64,000 nucleotides of DNA from Endothia cerciana (Eukaryota > Ascomycota > Sordariomycetes > Diaporthales > Cryphonectriaceae). The DNA is taken from contig JALRMH010000057.1 of NCBI GenBank assembly GCA_026119935.1, positions 173,057-237,056 on the forward strand. The letters are read 5' to 3'. The notes below the pieces were generated by a model. The model was not told the DNA's origin. It did no database searches and was given only the letters and a program-made list of their open reading frames with translations. Positions 20,355 to 29,863 of the stretch are shown here, piece by piece. Each line of letters starts with the position of its first letter. Within the stretch, counting starts at the first letter, position 1. The position numbers and the translations under genes were made by a program.

Positions 20355-20999
20355 ATGAAGCCATTGACACCCCGGAGGTCTCGACGCCACAACCAGCCCG
20401 CTACCCGCGCGGCGAACCCCGTGCCCGCCTCCGACTACGAGTCCGACGGCCCGCACGGAGGTCACAACGCCCAGTTCGGACAGTCCACCGTCACCGTCAC
20501 GGCCACCGCGACGGCCACGGCCACCGTCACTGCCGGCTATCATGATGTGCAACCGGCACAAGGTACTCGCTCCATCGGCGACATGAACCTCAGCGTCATC
20601 AAGCGCCATGAGCCCACCGTCCAGTCCTATGTGTCCATGTCCCACCACGTGCTCGTCTTCCAATGGGACGACGCCAAGGGAGATTGGGGCGAGGAGCTCT
20701 TCAAGGGCCCGCTCTTCATCTGCAACCAGTACCCCGACATGTCTGCTGGCTCTCCCGTCCCGCGTGCCTGCATCTTCCTCATCAACAGGGACTCGCCCGA
20801 GAACTTCATCCTCGACCTGACCACCGTCCTGGACTGTCAGCGGAATGAGAGCCAGAATGACTTCTTCGAGCTCCATGCAGCTACTCCCTCGGCGGGCGTC
20901 GTCCACTGGGGTCTCCTTATAAGGGAATCAGACAGCCTAGACGATACCTGGGCTGCCCTGCGGGACCGATGGCGTGCTGTACAGAGGGTAGCTACCTAA
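20355..20999 (+). CDS. Dcp1-like (EVH1/PH fold) mRNA-decapping factor homologue
   Basis: Intronless gene for 214 residues. After a basic, Thr/Ala/Val-rich leader (a run of Thr-Ala and Thr-Val dipeptides at about residues 45-60) the sequence matches the Dcp1 pattern. NLSVIKRHEPTVQSYVS aligns with the family's N-terminal helix, followed by VFQWDD, LFICNQ, ACIFLINRDSPENFILDL and VHWGLLI, the alternating strands of the EVH1-like fold. Dcp1 activates Dcp2 in removal of the mRNA cap in P-bodies. The first ATG in the conserved frame is 20355; 19 upstream in-frame codons begin at CTG/ATG-poor sequence. It is shorter than many fungal Dcp1 proteins and lacks an obvious C-terminal extension, so it could be a paralogue. 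Confidence 0.72.
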   Translation: MKPLTPRRSRRHNQPATRAANPVPASDYESDGPHGGHNAQFGQSTVTVTATATATATVTAGYHDVQPAQGTRSIGDMNLSVIKRHEPTVQSYVSMSHHVLVFQWDDAKGDWGEELFKGPLFICNQYPDMSAGSPVPRACIFLINRDSPENFILDLTTVLDCQRNESQNDFFELHAATPSAGVVHWGLLIRESDSLDDTWAALRDRWRAVQRVAT

Positions 21000-22050
21000 A
21001 TACCAGAGCATCCACCCATACACCAACCGGAGCCAACAACAGCCCAGCCGATTGTTTCGGCGAGCGTGCTAGTGATGGCCACTCCCTTGCTGTAATAGCA
21101 CCAGCCAGCGCAGTACTTGGTGGTGCTGTTCCAACCACATTACCTGCGCCCCCGCTGCCGACAATGTCGCCCATGTAAAGAGAGACCTAGTATTCCGCAT
21201 AACCCTAGCATTTATTTTGATACGGGAGCATAGGGTTTGCTCTTTTAGATTTTCTTCTTCATTTTCCCCCCTTTCTTTTTCCTTGTTTTTTTCTTTCTTT
21301 TTTGCCCCGGGGTGATGACAGCCGCGTACTGCCGTCAGGCTGATTCATGTCCGAGGCCCCACTTAGGGCCACGTCGAAGTGTCGAAGTGGTTTGCCCCTT
21401 AATCTCCACGGAGGCGTGTACACAGTACTGGTCACGTAAAACTCACACCTAATTGGTTGGCGGAGTGCGTACACCACCAGTTCTCCACAGGCATCTGACC
21501 AGGATGGTTATTTTTTGGTACAAAGCCACTTGCAAGTTGCGCCCACATGCCGTTCCCACCAAATGCTACCATAGTAGATTGACAGCTCCGATGCTGCGAC
21601 AAGATCCGAATAAAGACGAGCATCGCTTCAACACATCCTGCGCTATGCTCTGTGGAGACACTGGGAACCTCTCACCTCCGAAATCATCTTTTGTGTGCAC
21701 CCGTTTGCTAGGCCTTTGGTCCAAGACATGCATGTCTGCTCGGAGATAGGCGTCGGATTACCGCATGGACAGAGGCTGTTGTCACGACATAGGTGATGAT
21801 CTTCCGACCTCGTGCGAGTTTAGGGCAAGCAAAATTGGTGCAAGGCAGTGCTTCAGTGCTTCTTGATGTGGCTTGTAGGGTGATGGTGAACTATATAGTC
21901 TCCGAGTACAGCTCCCGCTTTGACCACTCTCCAGCACTGATATCCAGCATTGCTCTTGACACCCATTCCCCTCTTTGCATATGCATACATTCACATTGAT
22001 AACAATCATCAATCAGTCGTTCACTTGCGGGTCAATTGCCAAGTAATACT
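21000..22050. other. Intergenic region, no supported gene
   Basis: This lies between the Dcp1-like and tannase genes, both on the plus strand. A T-rich stretch with C interruptions occurs at 21246-21304 after the Dcp1-like stop and may belong to its 3' region. The 250 bp before 22051 include an AT-rich patch ACTATATAGTC at 21890-21900, 150 bp before the tannase ATG, that could include a TATA-like element. Confidence 0.45.
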
Positions 22051-23865
22051 ATGGGTGGCTCAACACGAAGGCTGCTCAGGCTGTTGGCCTCAGGCTCTGT
22101 CAGCTTGAGCGCAACTTGGGCAGCATCCTTGAGCAGTGTCTGCACTACGGATTACATCTCGTCGGCTCTGCCCTCATCGGGCGCCGACATCCCTCTGGGC
22201 ATCACCTTCGACTCGACGTCAGTAACGGCCAGCATTTATACCAACTATACTGTGACCGATGCGACATTCTGGCCCGACTCTGTTGTGGAATTCTGCGAGG
22301 TATCTTTTGCATACAGCCACCAGAACCTTGACGATCAGCTCGTGGTCACTTACTACATGCCGAGCCCGGAGGCATTCCAGAACAGGTTCTTAGCCACCGG
22401 CGGCGCAGCCTATACCATTAACAACGGATCAGGCGGGGCTGACATGACTGGTGGTGTGTCTCTTGGTGCTGTGTCAGGCTATACTGACGGAGGTATGCCA
22501 TACTACGGCGGGACCAACTTTGACGATGTTGTCCTTCTGGGCAACGGCACTGTCAACTGGCCAATGGTGTATAACTGGGGCTACCGGGCCATTGCTGAGA
22601 TGACCCAGATCGGCAAGGTCTTCACCAACAATTTCTACGGCGCTACAGCCACCAACTCCTCTGCCACCTCCAATAACAAGCTGTACACCTACTACACAGG
22701 CTGCTCGGAAGGAGGCAGAGAAGGAATGAGCCAAGTCCAGCGTGCCCCAGAACTCTATGACGGCGTCATTGCTGGGGCTCCAGCGATGCGCTATGGCCAC
22801 CAGCAGATGAATCATCTTGTCGCCCCTGTGCAGGTTAAGACCATTGGCTACTACCCTTCGACCTGCGAGTTTGACACGATCGTGAACGCGACCATGGAGG
22901 CCTGCGACGCTTTGGACGGCAAGGCTGACGGGGTCATCGCACGCAGCGATCTTTGCAGTCTTGACTTCAACATCTCCAGCCTGATCGGCACTTCATACGC
23001 GTGTGCCGCCAGTTCTTCGACGAGCATAGGTCTGGGCTACGGCAAAAGAAATGCCAAGAGACAAAGCACGACCACTTCTCCGGCGGTAAATGGAACTATC
23101 TCGGCGGAAGGTATCCTGGTTGCGCAGACCTTGCTCGCCGGCCTGAAGGACTCCAAGGATCGCCAGGTCTACTTTCCCTTCCAACCTGCTGCCGGCTTCG
23201 GCGACCCAACCGTTTATGATAGCGACACAGGCAGCTGGACAATCACCAATCCCGACTCCAATGGCGAGTGGGTTACCAAGTTCCTAGACTGGCAGGATAT
23301 TGACTCGTTGGACCTAACCAACGTTACGTACGACAACTTACGGGACTGGATGATTAAGGGGATGGAGCTCTACACCGACTCACTCCAGACTACTCTCCCC
23401 GACCTTACTCCCTTTTACGAGAAGGGCGGGCGTCTGCTACACTACCACGGCGAGGCCGATACCAGCATCCCACCAACCTCTTCCATCCACTACCACGAAT
23501 CCGTGCGCAGCATTATGTACCCCGACTTGTCCTTCGAGGAAGGCAATGAGGCGCTGAACGAGTGGTACCGGTTCTACCTTGTTCCTGGCGCGGCCCATTG
23601 CGCTACCAATGACCTGCAGCCCAATGCGCCGTTTCCCCGTACTAACTTCGCCGTTATGATCGACTGGGTCGAGAACGGTGTTGTGCCCACCACCCTCAAC
23701 GCTACTGTCATTGACGGCGACCTGGCCGGCGAGACAGGCCAGATCTGCGCCTGGCCCTCGCGCCCGTACTGGACCGACAACAGCACCATGCAATGCCAGT
23801 CCAACCAGTCTTCGATTAGCACTCTGCTGTATGACTTGAACGCGTTCACGATGCCCATCTACTAA
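22051..23865 (+). CDS. Secreted tannase/feruloyl esterase family protein
   Basis: Intronless gene for 604 residues. The catalytic CS-D-HC arrangement of the tannase family (Pfam tannase/feruloyl esterase) is complete: C218-S219 in CSEGGREG, D470 in HGEAD, and H516-C517 in GAAHC. A disulfide C218-C517 is expected to join the Ser and His loops. The Ca-binding-like loop DALDGKADGVI lies at about residue 288. The N-terminus has basic residues followed by a hydrophobic stretch up to about residue 30, a signal peptide, and there are many N-glycosylation sites, so it should be secreted. Such enzymes cleave feruloyl or galloyl esters from plant cell-wall polymers. The upstream frame begins at a TTG; the ATG at 22051 is the natural start. 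Confidence 0.9.
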   Translation: MGGSTRRLLRLLASGSVSLSATWAASLSSVCTTDYISSALPSSGADIPLGITFDSTSVTASIYTNYTVTDATFWPDSVVEFCEVSFAYSHQNLDDQLVVTYYMPSPEAFQNRFLATGGAAYTINNGSGGADMTGGVSLGAVSGYTDGGMPYYGGTNFDDVVLLGNGTVNWPMVYNWGYRAIAEMTQIGKVFTNNFYGATATNSSATSNNKLYTYYTGCSEGGREGMSQVQRAPELYDGVIAGAPAMRYGHQQMNHLVAPVQVKTIGYYPSTCEFDTIVNATMEACDALDGKADGVIARSDLCSLDFNISSLIGTSYACAASSSTSIGLGYGKRNAKRQSTTTSPAVNGTISAEGILVAQTLLAGLKDSKDRQVYFPFQPAAGFGDPTVYDSDTGSWTITNPDSNGEWVTKFLDWQDIDSLDLTNVTYDNLRDWMIKGMELYTDSLQTTLPDLTPFYEKGGRLLHYHGEADTSIPPTSSIHYHESVRSIMYPDLSFEEGNEALNEWYRFYLVPGAAHCATNDLQPNAPFPRTNFAVMIDWVENGVVPTTLNATVIDGDLAGETGQICAWPSRPYWTDNSTMQCQSNQSSISTLLYDLNAFTMPIY

Positions 23866-25324
23866 GTCAATGGCATTCTACCAAAAGTAACCATGGGTGT
23901 ACTTGGGGAACTGAGTATCGCCCACATTTATGGCCTTTTGCACCTTCTCTATATATATTTACAAGCGAATGCGATGTATATAGTCACTTGTCTTATTTAC
24001 CAAGGTTTATGTACAAAGGGTAGCAGTTATACTTGATTGGAAATACATCAAAGTCTCAAATATCTCTTCTTTTTGATTTTGACCTCTTGCCGACTGCAAA
24101 GTCTATCTGTATCAACTAAGAATACAAATTCTATAATGCATTTGATTCCAGTCAAATAAGTATTCATTTATTGCTTTCAGTTGCATTAAGAGGGTTCTAT
24201 AACATCATTAAGGCCTGGACGAAACTCGAGATTCATATCCCCTGCAACTTGTTGGCCACTTGATTTAGCATGTAGATATAGTTCCATGTTGTCCACTCTC
24301 TCAGATTATATCTATTTAGCAAACAGTAGTGCCTCTTGAGCAGTTGCTGTCATCTGTATCTGGGTTGTCCTAATCATAACGAGTCAGGGGGTAGACTTTT
24401 GGCCCGACTCGAGCTATTCCAGATTGGTATAAGGGGCCCCAAAAGGGGCACCCAGGAAACTCCCATGAACACTCAGCTCCGTCTGGATACTACCTCATCC
24501 ATCCCGTTAACAGTGTGGCTCCAACTCTCGAAGGCAGACCACATGACTTTCCCCAAAGAATATACCATAGCTGCCTCTTGTTGTGCTGGTGTAAGAGTGT
24601 TCCATGAGTCAGAGTACCCATGCTCAGGAATCTGCTCTCGGATGATTTTCCAAGGTGAGGCTGGAGCTTTTCGCAGAACCTCTCTGTCTCGTCGTCAGAA
24701 CTCTTTCTGGATTGGCATAAACGACTAGCATTATGAACACGGTGAATTCTAGGAAGCTGTACCCCGGGTAGCAAGCATGGCACCCTGCTCATTCGAGAGG
24801 CGCCAATGAAATTGTTGGGGATACGAATTCTGATCCCTCCTGATACAGACTAAAGTTCTAGATATCAGTTCTCGGTTTCCATGACCCTAGCACAGCGGTG
24901 TGCTTGGGCCTCTATCAAGAGCGAAGTTCCATAGCACCGCTGCCGATGTGTGCATTTGGAATTAGTTCTGCAGGTACCAAGGTACATAAGGGCCTTAAAT
25001 GTCTGAGTGCTTCGATATTTAAGGAAGGAAATCATGAAGTCACAAGGGCCAAAGTCAAATGATCAAAATCTACTATAGACCGGGCGAATTCACACACGGA
25101 TTCAAATTTCATATTTCATGTGTTGTATGTAGCGATTGCGCCAGAGATTCGATAGAACACCCTATTCAAGTGGCTACCACTGCATACAGAATATCTATAG
25201 CTTTAAATAGCAAAGACGCCGGCCTGTTGCAGCGATCAGGTTGAGCGTGCGCTGTGGTAATACTGCGCATAGCCGAAAACCTCACTAAATTCTATATCTT
25301 ATTTTCTAACTCTAACCCGAAGTC
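23866..25324. other. Moderately AT-rich intergenic region with decayed gene remnant
   Basis: After the tannase stop the sequence becomes AT-richer, with TATATATA at 23951-23958 likely in the 3' flank. Apart from the decayed fragment at 24485-24745, listed separately, no gene is supported. The region leads up to the DNA transposon at 25325. Confidence 0.5.
24485..24745 (-). pseudogene. Frameshifted remnant of an unidentified protein-coding gene
   Basis: On the minus strand, codons for SDDETERFCEKLQPHLGK pass, through a one-base shift in an A-run (about 24646), into a second frame reading IIREQIPEHGYSDSWNTLTP and continuing for about 35 more plausible residues. Both halves have coding-like composition and the switch is clean, so this looks like one protein with a lost base rather than chance. 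I cannot name the family. No start, stop or introns are definable. Confidence 0.45.
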
Positions 25325-27035
25325 AAGTCAGAACCCCGGGTTTCCGGCACCCTCCCTTTCCGGCACCCCAGCCAGCCACGCCGCCTCTTTAACCACCACT
25401 ATTCCTTGCACTTTTCTCAACTAATTTAAACCTAAATAACTTCATTCTTTCACAGAACCTTTCTCAAGCCATTATAAGGCCTTATACTGAATCCGAATTA
25501 GCTCAGGCTATCAGGCTATTACAAATAACTTGTCTCAGAAACAAGCCTCCTTCGAATAGGGTATTCCGAGAACCACTCTTCAAGGTCGTTTAGCAGGAGC
25601 CACTTCGCATAAACAAGCCCACCAAGGTGATCAAAGGCTTTCTATTCATCAGGAAGCTAAATTGGTTCAATGAATTCTAATTCAAGAGAGTCTAGGACTT
25701 CCTCCTAGCTATTCAGAACTCAGATACTTTGCTCAGAAGATCCTTATTATTCAGGGAGACACTTAACCCTTAAGAAAAAGATGGACTGAATATTTCTTAA
25801 AGAGGAACCCAGAAGTCAGAGTCAGAAAAGCTCGGAGGGTTGCTCCAGCTTAAACTAATAGAGCAACAACAGAGATAATAAAGCCTTGGTTTCGCTTATT
25901 CGATCTTCCTCGGATCTATGCTATCAAGCTGGCTAACTGATAGAATATAGATGAGGCTGGAATAATAGAAGACTAAGAAGAGAACGGAGTAGTTCTTGGA
26001 AGCTCGTTTTCACGTTTAAATTTAAACGAAAAAAACCCTGGATCAAGAGCCTGGATTTCCTTCTTTGAACGCATATCAGCTAGCTGAAAAAGATCTTTAT
26101 TTCAAGCAGCCAGCTAGCAGATCCTTTCGAAGCTAGATTGTTAATCTTGGATAGCTATAGCAGCTATATAATAAACGAATTTATATAAGAGTGCTTTCAG
26201 GATAATATTCTATTGATTTATTTACTTCTTTATACTTTTTATATGCTTTAACCTCTTAATCTAAATGTCTTTTCTTCTTTTATAAAGGCTTATAAAGGGA
26301 AATTTAGTCTCTTAGACTAATAGGAAGACTCTTTAGTTCTAAGCAAGCGACTATTTCTTCAGAACTATAGCCAGGCTTGTACAGAAGGCCTTTCTAGCCA
26401 GAACATCAGGTCTAGATAGAAAGCTTCTAGCTTGTAGCCTCTCAGCTTGGCTAAGCTATTCTTAAGCCCTCTTCTCCTCGGGAACATCCAACAATATAAT
26501 TAGATCCAATTAAATTCAAGTTTAAAAGCATCAATAAGATCTGATTCAACGTCGAAAACCTCTTTAAGCCAGCCAGATGTATATTCGACTCCTAAAAAAG
26601 CCAAAGATCTATACTATCAACTATAATGAAATCGACATCAACCTTTAACTATGCAAGTATAACGTGTGCTATTCAGAAAGAAAAAAAAGGCATAGGATGA
26701 GAGGGATCTGGCCTTGGCTAAAGCTCTGGAGGAAAACAAAGCTTTAAAAGCACAGGTCGAGAGTACTAGACCTAGCAAAAGAAGAAAGGTTGATATAAGT
26801 TCAAATTCGAAATTTGCAGATATTAAGGCTGTGGGGAAGGCTCAAAATGCATTTAATAAAATAAAAAAAGAAGACGACGATGAAGAGAGCAATATCGAAT
26901 TAATTACTAATAAAGGGGATTTTATTGTAGTCGCTGAATAGAGCAGAAGGGTATTAAAATTAATATATATATATATAGTGTGGCTGACCAAGGGTGCCGG
27001 AAAGGGGGGATGCTGGAAAACCGGGGTTCTGACTT
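25325..27035 (+). mobile_element. Decayed pogo/Fot1-like DNA transposon
   Basis: About 1.7 kb bounded by inverted repeats: 25327-25367 and the complement of 26993-27033 match at 37 of 41 positions, with the outer end GTCAGAACCCC on both sides. The inside is AT-rich with many TAG/TAA codons, as expected after RIP. Near the right end a reading frame (26699-26941) still gives AKALEENKALKAQVE, then SKRRKVD and an acidic tail, which resembles the C-terminus of fungal pogo-class DDE transposases. Length and repeat size fit the Fot1-like group. Both ends read AAGTCAG outward, but no flanking TA duplication is clear. Confidence 0.72.
26699..26941 (+). pseudogene. C-terminal remnant of pogo-like transposase
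   Basis: An open stretch of about 80 codons with a coiled-coil-like start (EENKALKAQVE), the basic nuclear-localisation-like patch KRRKVD, and the acidic tail EDDDEESNIE. Upstream sequence in this element is disrupted by stops. It lies 50 bp inside the right inverted repeat, the usual place for the transposase C-terminus. Confidence 0.6.
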
Positions 27036-27360
27036 ATTAAAGATGTGGCAGAGTTTGATTGTTTCAGCAGCATCTTTAGTGCAAGTTAATTAGCGCATTC
27101 AAGCACAGGCACAGACTTGTGTGAAGGCAACCAACGCCGAGAGTTAATTAATGGAACGATGATTCAGTTGACGATGTATAATGCAAAATCTCGGGCACAA
27201 GCTAACACTCGTCTGCTCAGGCTTCTCTAAACGTCCGTAAACCTCCGATCACCCTGCACTAAGCATGTTGCCTTGCCTGATGGGGCACATCATTTAGTAT
27301 AGATATGCACTCTTGATCAAATCCGCTGCTTCCTCAGCAACAGCGTAGACTTTCGTCTGC

Positions 27361-28335
27361 GTGTTTGCTCACGGAATGATGGGCATGATACTTGAGTCGA
27401 CAATCCTCAGCTTGTCAACTCTATATACCTTGAAATCCGAGTCTACCATGCCGCCCTTGTTATTAGGTAGCATAGCACACGTCCTAACAGGGAGGTTGTC
27501 ACTAAGCGTTATAGCATGGATGTACTCTCTTGCCTTGTCTAGGGTGTCGACTTTTACTCTGTTCAGCCTAGGCTGGGCACGTCGGCTATTGGGTTTAAGG
27601 AATTTCACCAGCAGCTCTGTTTTAACGAGCACCTTAATAGTTATCAAGTGACATGTAAACACTTTGTGGAGTGGATAGCTTAGATAACGAGGATCGATGG
27701 TCAGGTCGGCGTTGGGATCCCTAGAGGAAATGTGGCTGCTTCTGCACAAGAGCGAATGAATGAGAGCAGCTCCCAAGCTCAGATAGTCGCCTTGGCATGA
27801 TTGGTAGTTATTCCTTTCTGCATTAGACTATTATGCAGATTCACCTGCGCAAGAATAGCAAATCATACGCCCTTAGGTTTCGATAGATTCTGCAAAAGCT
27901 CAGTGACGAACTAGCTATGAGAGCCTTTGAAGTCTGATACACTAGTGAGCCCTGCGTATGCTTCCTCTACAATCTTCTAGAAGCTGTTCTTTGTCTCTAG
28001 ATCAAGCTTCTTCAGGGCTGTTAATATAGTAGGCATAAAGGCATAGCTGATTAGTGATACACCTACTAGCGGCCTTGCCTTGTGCTTTTGATACATCTGC
28101 ATGAATATCTCGACTATATCTGGTTTCCGGCGAAGGAGACAGTCACCTGTCATAATGCCGTCAGCAACCTCGAAGCTCACGCCTGTCATGATGTGATTCT
28201 GGAGGTTCTCACCCACATTAGGATTGTCCGCTATACAAGTAATGCTGACCTTGTCCAGTACTCGCCTATCGCTTACGCCTGAAAGCTCCAGCAATTTAGC
28301 GTCTGGAATGCATTCAACAGTTGCATTATTACACT
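27361..28335 (-). pseudogene. Decayed GMC oxidoreductase
   Basis: Reading the minus strand from 28335 gives KLLELSGVSDRRVLDKV, ADNPNVGENLQNH, and MTGVSFEVADGI. After in-frame stops, the middle part AQVNLHNSL and NHAKATI is seen; after a frame change, GAALIHSL, SRDPNADLTIDPRYL and the C-terminal signature CAMLPNNKGGMVDSDFKVY, then LRIVDSSIMPIIP. These are hallmarks of the second half of glucose-methanol-choline oxidoreductases, including the catalytic-histidine region LGAALIH-type and VDS(S/N) tail. At least three stop codons (TAG) and one frameshift break it. The FAD-binding N-terminal half (GxGxxG) is not visible upstream, so it is also truncated. The family makes H2O2 for lignocellulose attack or oxidises alcohols and sugars. 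It sits beside the DNA transposon. Confidence 0.8.
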
Positions 28336-28375
28336 CTAGGCAAAGAGAGTTATTGATAATTGGTTGTTGATTTTG

Positions 28376-28712
28376 TTATTGATACATCGCCCCTGCCCAA
28401 CAATCGCATGTATAAATGTTAATACCCTTGTAACCTAACACTGAAACTAACTCGCATACTTGAACAAGATACGTGCTGAGGAAAGACTGAGGGTATGTAC
28501 TGTACAAATTACCTGTACAAACTACCTGACTCCCGCAGCGTTGTTGGGGGCATTGCATGTAAAACAAGGTTCGGTTGATGACCTTAATGCCCGTCTGAGC
28601 CTGTACCACAGTAACGGTGGCGTTGGCACAGCTGGCACAGTGTGTACAACACTCAGAAACTTGTGCGCCGAGAATATCGTTATACTGAGATGGAATGTCT
28701 CCTAGCGCCTAG
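28376..28712 (-). pseudogene. Cys-rich open fragment of unknown origin
   Basis: From a TAG at about 28712 to a stop at 28376 the minus strand is open for about 110 codons. It reads GDIPSQYNDILGAQ, then SECCTHCASCANATVTVV, and later FYMQCPQQRCGSQ. The density of Cys and of codons without RIP stops suggests it once coded for part of a secreted or metal-binding protein, but there is no upstream ATG and no family match that I know. A 13-bp tandem (28500-28512 and 28513-28525) interrupts the pattern and could mark a lost splice site. Confidence 0.3.
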
Positions 28713-29863
28713 TAGCTTAAGAACCAACCCCTTTTCTACTTTGTATCTTCGAGTTATAAAACATACCTAGATATCTGAAAGCCAATTGAATAAACCCGGT
28801 GGACAGAAATTTCCTGAAGGAGTAATAATATTGGTCTTGTCGAACTGTCTGGTCCGTAGTCAGTCCTTTTGTCTTTACCACGAAGCCAAAGGAACAGCAG
28901 AGCGTTACACGGCCAGATGTCAGTTTACACTTGAATTCTTTTTTGCTGAGGCACATGTAAAGTGGTGCTCTAGAATAGGACACAAGGCGACAATAGCATA
29001 CTAAATACTTCTATCGACGCAACTGCTTTACTCGTGACTGGGCGCTATAGGGGAAATCCCCGCATAGGGTGCGCAACAGTGCTAACTATTTATTTAGTAC
29101 ATGTGGGTTTCAGCTCATTGTTCATAGCTAGAAGTTCATCATCCATGGAAAAAATGGACACGCCAAACCTTATTTTCTATGAACAATAAGCTGACTACAT
29201 ATGGAGAGCATATAGAGAAACATAGAAAGTTCATTTGTATCTGAAGTAATTTGCATCTATGATGCCTTGAAAATTGCGTAAGATGCACAAGGGAATATAT
29301 GAGATATTAGTATTTGCTAAAGATATAGTCTAATTCCCAGATGTTTGCATATGCTGAACATAGGCTCTGTATATGGTAATGTGGCCAATACCCGACCGCG
29401 AAATGCAGTCTTGATACCCCTCTCCCACGTGAAAAAGAATAGGCCAAAAACACGCTTCATTGGTCAAACCCCTCATTCCAAGAATGCACCCCCCAAAACC
29501 AAAAAATAATAATAATCAGGAAACAAGAGCAATTTATCCGACAGTCCATGCTCACTTAGTACGGGCAGGCAAAAGACCTTCCTGGCCACAACGTTTCCGC
29601 TATTTCGCGCACGGGAAATCTCACCCCACAATCATCTCCGACCCGTAGTGGTACGACATTATTTCACGCTAAAGCTCCTCACGTCTCGGAGCTCTTTGCG
29701 TATCCACGCTCTGTTCGACTGACCCGAGCAGCCGGGTAGTTCGTCATCGGCAGATGCAACGAAGATAAGTAGCAGTTCTCGATTATTTTCTTACTACACG
29801 TGGTTGCCCTTCTGTCTTCTGACAAATACCAGTTCCTACGCGTGCCGTGAAGTATTGACCGCC
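28713..29863. other. Intergenic/promoter region of the GH127 gene
   Basis: AT-rich spacer without a supported gene. It probably includes degraded repeat sequence next to the GMC pseudogene (28.7-29.3 kb) and the promoter and leader of the GH127 gene (about 29.4-29.86 kb). No clear TATA box is visible within 150 bp of the ATG at 29864. Confidence 0.4.
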
